A stretch of 37,176 nt of DNA, from NCBI GenBank assembly GCA_019429305.1, contig JAHYIR010000021.1, positions 1 through 37,176 on the forward strand, read 5' to 3'. Both the position numbers and the translations under genes were made by a program. Numbering within the stretch: the stretch's first letter is position 1; the number at the start of each line of letters is the position of its first letter. Below the pieces are notes generated by a model. The model worked only from the letters and a program-made list of their open reading frames with translations, was not told where the DNA came from and did no database searches. Positions 32,342-37,176 of the stretch are shown piece by piece. The DNA is from Candidatus Cloacimonadota bacterium (GTDB lineage: Bacteria > Cloacimonadota > Cloacimonadia > Cloacimonadales > JAJBBL01).

Positions 32342-34990
32342 ATGCCGGAACCACAACAGCTCAGCAGCATCAAACTAACTCCGATGCTCAAGCAGTTCAA
32401 TAATATCAAACAGAAGCACCCTGATAAAATCATTCTATTCAGGATGGGTGATTTTTACGAGACCTTCTTCGAAGATGCCGAGAAAGCTGCTAAAATACTC
32501 GGTATTACACTTACAGCCCGTAATAAAAAAGATGAAAATCCCATCCCCTTAGCCGGTTTCCCTTATCATAGTCTGAAGACTTATCTGGAAAAACTCATTC
32601 GCAGCGGGGAAAAAGTTGTCATCTGTGAACAGCTCGAAGACCCGAAGAAAGCTGTCGGATTAGTGAAAAGGGATATTGTTGAGATCATAACCCCTGGTGC
32701 CATTATAGATGAAAACATGATCGATGTCAAAGAGCATAACTATCTGACAGCTATATACATACCAGAAAAGAATCCTCGAATTGGGCTATCCTGCCTTGAT
32801 ATCTCTACCGGCGATTTTATCTACACCGAATTTCTCCCCAATCAGTTAAAGAACGAGATCTTACGGGTCAGACCGAAGGAGATCATTGTCAAGGATGAAG
32901 AGACCGCTAACCAGATTCGGCAACTCAAACTGGAGATCAGCCCCCTGATCACCGTTTTTGATTCTTATTACTTTGAGCCGGCTGAGGCAAAAGAAATCCT
33001 CAAAAAACAGTTCTCGACCATCACCTTAGAGGGTTTTGGATCATCAGCAAAAAGTCCGGGACTAACCGCAGCCGGTGCTGCCTTGGCTTATGTCCGATCT
33101 CTAAAGAGCGATGATCTGAAACATATAAACTCACTCCGTTACTATTCACTCGATAACTATATGCAGATTGATGAGATCTCACGGCATAATCTGGAACTGC
33201 TCAAATCTATCCGATACGCAACACGACAGGGAAGTCTGATCTCTGTTATTGACCAGACCATGACTGCCATGGGCTCCAGATTATTGACCGATTGGCTTCT
33301 GAGACCGCTGCTCGATATTCAGGAAATAGAAAAACGGCTTGATGCTGTGCAGGAGTTCAAAGAAAATATAATTCAAACCGAAGAGATCCGTGGTCTTCTG
33401 AAAAATATCGGAGATTTAAGCAGATTACTGAGTAAGATCGGCACCCTAAGGATCAATCCGCGTGAAATGGTCGCTTTGAAAAACTATCTCGAATCCTCTA
33501 TTCAGCTAAAGAATATTCTCCATGATTTTTCCTGCCCCTATATTGCAGCCATCAGAGAGGGTATAGAAGATTATAGCTCGGTCATCGATCTCATCGAAAA
33601 CAGCATTGTTGACCTCCCCCCTATTCTGATCACCGGCGGCGGGATCATACAGGATGGAATCAATCCCGAACTCGATGAATTGCGAAGTATGAGTCGGGAA
33701 GGGAAAGGGTGGATCGCACGACTGGAAGATTCAGAAAAGAAAAAAACAGGAATACCATCTCTTAAGGTGGGTTACAATAAAGTGTTCGGTTATTATCTGG
33801 AAGTAACCAATACCCATAAGAATAAAGTACCTGAATATTATATCTGCAAACAGACTCTCGTTAATTGCGAAAGGTATATTTCGCCGCAATTAAAAGAATA
33901 TGAAGCCAAGGTTCTCGGAGCAGAAGAGAGGATCAAGAGCTTAGAATATGAACTCTTTCAGGAGATCAGAGAAAAACTTCTCTTTCAATTACCTCTTATC
34001 CAGCAGTATGTAGATATTATCAGTCAACTCGATACTTTGACCTCTCTCGCTTATTTAGCACATTATAATAACTATATCCGTCCCCGATTCAATCAGGAAG
34101 GGATTCTCGAACTCAAAGAATGCCGGCATCCGGTGATCGAAAAACTGCTTACTGAAGAGAAGTTCATCCCTAACGATGTCTCTCTCGACGATAAAGAATT
34201 CAAAATTATCCTGATTACCGGTCCTAATATGGCAGGGAAGTCCACCTATCTCAGACAGGTTGGTCTTTTGGCTATCATGGCTCAAATGGGGAGTTTTATT
34301 CCGGCAACTTCAGCTAATCTCCCTATTTTCGACAAGATCTTTACCCGTGTCGGTGCTTCTGACAATCTCGCTATGGGGCAAAGTACCTTTCTTGTCGAAA
34401 TGATCGAAACGGCTAATATCCTCAATACAGCAACACCCCAGTCACTGATCCTTCTCGATGAGATCGGTAGAGGAACCAGCACCTTTGACGGCTTGAGTCT
34501 CGCTTGGGCTATTGTTGAGTTTATCGCTACCCAGAAAAGGATCAATGCTAAAACACTCTTTGCCACTCATTACCACGAGCTGACCGATCTGGAAGAGATC
34601 CTGCCCGGTGTTAAGAATTTTAACATCGCTGTCAAAGAATGGAATGAGGAGATGATCTTCATACGCCGAATAGAGAGAGGTGGTGCTGATAAAAGTTATG
34701 GTATTCAAGTCGCAAAATTAGCCGGTATCCCCGACAAAGTAATCAAAAGAGCGAAACAGATCCTCCATAACCTCGAAGAGCAGGAGTTGAGCCCGCAAGG
34801 TTTAACTGCCACGGTCAAACGTCAGCTGAAGAGAGATACCGGTCAGATCGATATCTTTGAGATATTGATCAATCAGACCGATAAAAATGAAGCTCTGCTG
34901 GAGGAATTGAAAAATGCCGATCTTAATAACATGACACCACTGGAAGCTCATAAATTTCTCCAAGACCTGCAAGAAAAACTCGATAATTGA
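32342..34990 (+). CDS. mutS: DNA mismatch repair protein MutS
   Basis: A full-length 882-residue MutS1. The mismatch-reading Phe38-x-Glu40 lies in FRMGDFYE (33-40). The connector, lever and clamp regions follow, then the ATPase with Walker A GPNMAGKST, LLDEIGRGTSTFDG and ATHYHEL. The C-terminal end carries a short helix-turn tail (TPLEAHKFLQDLQEKL) like the tetramer region. The ribosome site is poor, and the 5-bp gap after the SPOR gene suggests coupling. No mutL follows. Confidence 0.98.
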   Translation: MPEPQQLSSIKLTPMLKQFNNIKQKHPDKIILFRMGDFYETFFEDAEKAAKILGITLTARNKKDENPIPLAGFPYHSLKTYLEKLIRSGEKVVICEQLEDPKKAVGLVKRDIVEIITPGAIIDENMIDVKEHNYLTAIYIPEKNPRIGLSCLDISTGDFIYTEFLPNQLKNEILRVRPKEIIVKDEETANQIRQLKLEISPLITVFDSYYFEPAEAKEILKKQFSTITLEGFGSSAKSPGLTAAGAALAYVRSLKSDDLKHINSLRYYSLDNYMQIDEISRHNLELLKSIRYATRQGSLISVIDQTMTAMGSRLLTDWLLRPLLDIQEIEKRLDAVQEFKENIIQTEEIRGLLKNIGDLSRLLSKIGTLRINPREMVALKNYLESSIQLKNILHDFSCPYIAAIREGIEDYSSVIDLIENSIVDLPPILITGGGIIQDGINPELDELRSMSREGKGWIARLEDSEKKKTGIPSLKVGYNKVFGYYLEVTNTHKNKVPEYYICKQTLVNCERYISPQLKEYEAKVLGAEERIKSLEYELFQEIREKLLFQLPLIQQYVDIISQLDTLTSLAYLAHYNNYIRPRFNQEGILELKECRHPVIEKLLTEEKFIPNDVSLDDKEFKIILITGPNMAGKSTYLRQVGLLAIMAQMGSFIPATSANLPIFDKIFTRVGASDNLAMGQSTFLVEMIETANILNTATPQSLILLDEIGRGTSTFDGLSLAWAIVEFIATQKRINAKTLFATHYHELTDLEEILPGVKNFNIAVKEWNEEMIFIRRIERGGADKSYGIQVAKLAGIPDKVIKRAKQILHNLEEQELSPQGLTATVKRQLKRDTGQIDIFEILINQTDKNEALLEELKNADLNNMTPLEAHKFLQDLQEKLDN

Positions 34991-35091
34991 TTGTTAAGCT
35001 TTCTCATTCAATGTTCTTACTAATTAACCAATTTACTGACAACCCCCCTAATTCGAAATTATCAGAGTTAATACACAATTTTAGGTGATTG

Positions 35092-35895
35092 ATGGCAATA
35101 AAAGACTATAGAGAGAAAGATTACATTATCGGGATTGATCTGCATGGAACTCTCCTCAATAATAATTGGACTATTGCTCCCGAGTCTCTGCCTGAGCTAA
35201 TATCTGTTCTCTCGGCTATTCGCTCTAAAAGCTATATCTTTATCTGCAGCGGAAATGATTTCAGCTTTGTTAAAGAGGTACTCCCCACCTCAGTCAGAGA
35301 ACTTATTGATGGCTATATTTTGGAAAACGGCTGTTCTTTCAGCGATGGGATCAAAGAGCAATTATTAATAACTGATCATCAGGTTGATTTGATCAAAGCA
35401 CTCGAGGAAGATCTCAAAAAAACTGCCTTGCCTGACCTCCTTTTATATGGGAATAGACTCGCTACTGTCAGTCTTTTCACTAAAAACAGAGTTGTAGGTG
35501 TTTCACCTTTCAATCTTTATGCTTATCTAAAAGATCACCTTCAAAATCACCCGTCATACAATGATATCTACATTACTCACTCCGATGTCGCTGTTGATAT
35601 TCTACCTGCCGGTAATTCCAAATTTTCAGGAATAGCCAAGTTCTCTCAGAATAACAAGATCATTGCTCTTGCCGATTCCTGTAACGATTGGGAATTCCTC
35701 TCCCAAGCTGATCTCAGCTTTGTCCCCCAGAATGTCACTCCTCACTTAGTGGAAAAATGCCGTTTAAACGATCTTACTCTTTTCCCCCTCTCTGCTTTCT
35801 CTCTGCAGAATATTGATAAGACCATCTATAAAAGCGATTTCTGCTACACCTCCGGTGTCATTGATATTCTCAAAAAACTCAGCGAAAATCTCTAA
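35092..35895 (+). CDS. HAD-superfamily hydrolase (Cof/MPGP-like) with DxH motif I
   Basis: A 267-residue HAD hydrolase of the capped class II type. Motif I is Asp16-Leu-His18-Gly-Thr (GIDLHGTL), with His replacing the second Asp that normally acts as acid/base. Motif II is the Ser in FICSGND. The C-terminal motif IV region reads ALADSCNDWEFL, resembling the D-S-x-N-D form of mannosyl-3-phosphoglycerate phosphatases. AGGTGATTG precedes the ATG at 35092; the preceding TTG is within the spacer. It is 101 bp after mutS, so possibly in the same transcript. The nucleophile Asp16 is intact, so activity is plausible; the substrate is unknown. Confidence 0.78.
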   Translation: MAIKDYREKDYIIGIDLHGTLLNNNWTIAPESLPELISVLSAIRSKSYIFICSGNDFSFVKEVLPTSVRELIDGYILENGCSFSDGIKEQLLITDHQVDLIKALEEDLKKTALPDLLLYGNRLATVSLFTKNRVVGVSPFNLYAYLKDHLQNHPSYNDIYITHSDVAVDILPAGNSKFSGIAKFSQNNKIIALADSCNDWEFLSQADLSFVPQNVTPHLVEKCRLNDLTLFPLSAFSLQNIDKTIYKSDFCYTSGVIDILKKLSENL

Positions 35896-35946
35896 CTGCT
35901 TCAACTCTGCCAACTCCCTTTAAAATCAATACTTTAACATATTTCT

Positions 35947-36000
35947 ATCTTTCGTGAGCGATATAGTCGGATCTATCCGACTATATCGCTCCCGAAAGAT
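35947..36000. repeat. 54-bp near-perfect palindrome
   Basis: The left arm (35947-35972) and right arm (35975-36000) are complementary over 26 positions, with one T/C mismatch (35955 against 35992) around a 2-nt CT loop. The core is GAGCGATATAGTCGGAT. It is followed by AAAAAG on the plus strand and by AGAAAT on the minus strand, so no T-run marks it as an ordinary terminator. One copy in the window. Confidence 0.9.
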
Positions 36001-36182
36001 AAAAAGCAAGACACCACATACATCGTTGGTTATATAAATCCTAATCCTGTACAATACTTGTAATAATTGTATATACTGACCTGCAGTAATTAAATTTTGT
36101 TTATAGAGTTATATTTTATGCTCTTTAAATCTTGATTAGTTAATATATTGCTGCAAATAGTTGCTGATATTGAAATATTTTA

Positions 36183-36213
36183 TTGACAAAAAAACTAAAC
36201 AAATAATTATACT
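36183..36213 (+). promoter_or_regulatory. candidate promoter of the surface-protein gene
   Basis: TTGACA (36183-36188) and TATACT (36208-36213) are 19 bp apart. Both boxes match well but the spacing is long. If used, the transcript has a leader of about 385 nt. Confidence 0.5.
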
Positions 36214-36304
36214 GATTTGGAAGTATTAAGTTCAATTTATGAGCTTTGAGTAAAATTTTTATCTTCGAATTTTTCTCCGCTCACAGTTCATGGGAGGCAT
36301 ATAT

Positions 36305-36358
36305 ATGCCGTTAGAACAGATAAGACAAAAGAGTGTTTTTTGTATTCACCCTTTGTAG
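36305..36358 (+). CDS. possible 17-residue leader peptide
   Basis: An ATG at 36305 opens 17 codons (MPLEQIRQKSVFCIHPL) ending in TAG. GGGAGG (36292-36297) lies 7 nt upstream, a better site than many real genes here have. It sits inside the long leader of the surface-protein gene. No codon run typical of amino-acid attenuators is visible. It could be a uORF, a small protein or chance. Confidence 0.3.
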   Translation: MPLEQIRQKSVFCIHPL

Positions 36359-36603
36359 TTAACAAGCTTTGATAATGTCACACCAAAGATTTAATTTAAA
36401 AATCGAGGTCTGTACGAGCAAGAGTATTTTATTTTACGTTTTTTTCTTTGATTCACAAGAACTCATTTGTAATTCTTTTTACCTTCGTTCTGCAGCAAGA
36501 AATCCGTATATAAACAGCAAAATCTTAATTACGCACAAGAACTTTCCCAGAATAGAATAGTTATCAAAAAAATTAAACCACAAACGTAAAATTGGAGGAG
36601 ATG

Positions 36604-37176
36604 ATGAAAAAGCTTTTTTTTGCTATGGTTGTTTTACTAAGCAGTGTTTTATTAATGGGGCAGTTTACTGCTCGAGAAGTCAGCAGAACCGGTGATATAC
36701 CAGATCTAATCTCATTTCAAGGAAGATTGACCGATAGTGACGGTAATCCTATTACTGTAACAATGCCAGTCAGATTTTATATTTATGATTCAGAAGTAGG
36801 TGGTGAACCGATTTGGGAGGAAACACCGACTATTTCTATAATCGACGGTCTTTTTCAGATCAATTTAGGTGAAGTCGCACCACTTAATGAAACCTATTTC
36901 AATGCAGAGAACCGCTGGCTAACCATGAGAATAGATCCGGATGCAGAGATGACACCACGTATCAGGATAACAAGTGTGCCCTATGCCCTTACCTCTTTAG
37001 AGACAGATCCTACTTGGATTGGTGCTGCAGATGAAACGGTAGATATCGGAAGAAGCGGCTATGTCGGTATCGGTACTACTTCCCCATCTCACAATCTCGA
37101 TATAGACGGTCTGATCCGTATCAGAGGTGGTTCACCAGCAGTTGGAAAAGTGCTAACCTCTGATAACCACGGTGTC
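36604..37176 (+). CDS. secreted surface protein with GIGTTSP repeats (3' end cut by window edge)
   Basis: 191 codons run open to the right edge. The ATG at 36604 is used because GGAGG (36594-36598) is 5 nt upstream; the adjacent ATG at 36601 is too close. Residues 1-23 form a signal peptide. The mature N-terminus (about 30-135) reads ISFQGRLTDSDGNPI, then VRFYIYDSEVGGEPIWEE, then RIRITSVPYAL. This beta domain recurs at the start of large surface or tail-fibre-like proteins. It is followed by WIGAADETVDIGRSGYVGIGTTSPSHNLDIDG, the repeat style of trimeric fibre and intramolecular-chaperone proteins. The full protein is probably much longer. Role: adhesion or cell-surface fibre, inferred. Confidence 0.82.
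   Translation, partial: MKKLFFAMVVLLSSVLLMGQFTAREVSRTGDIPDLISFQGRLTDSDGNPITVTMPVRFYIYDSEVGGEPIWEETPTISIIDGLFQINLGEVAPLNETYFNAENRWLTMRIDPDAEMTPRIRITSVPYALTSLETDPTWIGAADETVDIGRSGYVGIGTTSPSHNLDIDGLIRIRGGSPAVGKVLTSDNHGV

Larger units (their letters stand above)
35896..36603. other. 708-bp intergenic region before the surface-protein gene
   Basis: It contains the 54-bp palindrome (35947-36000), a candidate promoter (36183-36213), a 17-codon ORF with a good ribosome site (36305-36358) and about 245 nt of AT-rich leader before the next gene. No tRNA or recognised RNA family is seen. Confidence 0.65.

Noticed and set aside
35947-36000. Rho-independent terminator for the mutS-HAD unit
   Set aside because: The stem is much longer than usual and no T-run follows on either strand.
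36369-36560. A 63-codon ORF in the leader of the surface-protein gene
   Set aside because: No ribosome site, AT-driven composition and no recognisable domain; it lies in a probable untranslated leader.
1-37176. CRISPR arrays, rRNA genes, intact insertion sequences, prophage genes
   Set aside because: No regularly spaced repeats, rRNA-like sequence, transposase, integrase or phage structural genes were seen.

Overview
The window is an AT-rich bacterial chromosome segment, judged by eye at somewhat under 40% GC. Nearly every gene is core housekeeping. A secreted transglutaminase-like protein, a TPR-SPOR protein, several signal-peptide proteins and a surface protein with GIGTTSP-type repeats point to a double-membrane bacterium. 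The gene set, including a methylmalonyl-CoA mutase catalytic subunit without its B12 domain, would fit the FCB group, for example a Cloacimonadota-like lineage. That placement is an inference from style; there is no rRNA to test it.

Layout. At the left edge a transglutaminase-like gene runs off the window, divergent from secG. secG is followed after 6 nt by a tRNA-Leu and an intrinsic terminator. Then come tatD-like, tcdA and an arsenate-reductase-type gene (+). These converge on a minus-strand redox trio: glutaredoxin, OsmC-like and TlpA/ResA-like. A patatin-like lipase gene (+) follows. The centre is a minus-strand heat-shock operon, hrcA-grpE-dnaK-dnaJ-rsmE, with a CIRCE operator in front of hrcA. 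Upstream of it is a minus-strand unit gfo/idh/mocA-asnS-rmuC that ends in its own terminator. tRNA-Pro(CGG) and the mutase gene come next.

About 1.3 kb (17729-19038) has no intact gene. It holds the decayed 3' end of a type I restriction R subunit, palindromic boxes and a possible structured RNA. To its right lie a stand-alone response regulator behind a perfect consensus promoter, a cysteine-rich ferredoxin-like protein, uvrA, an erythromycin-esterase-like protein, a LiaF-like membrane protein and a receiver-PAS4 protein. The receiver of that last protein has Glu in place of the phospho-accepting Asp. Then come two small envelope or secreted proteins, and a plus-strand unit rho-U32-TPR/SPOR-mutS-HAD. 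After a 54-bp near-perfect palindrome and a long leader, a surface protein runs off the right edge.

I did not find a clearly new multi-gene system. The observations most worth checking are: a tRNA-Leu with an AAG (A34) anticodon at the position where E. coli has leuU (GAG); the Asp-to-Glu receiver joined only to PAS domains and lying beside a LiaF-like gene; the 54-bp palindrome; the paired CIRCE sites around the hrcA promoter; the hsdR remnant; and a HAD phosphatase with DxH instead of DxD.
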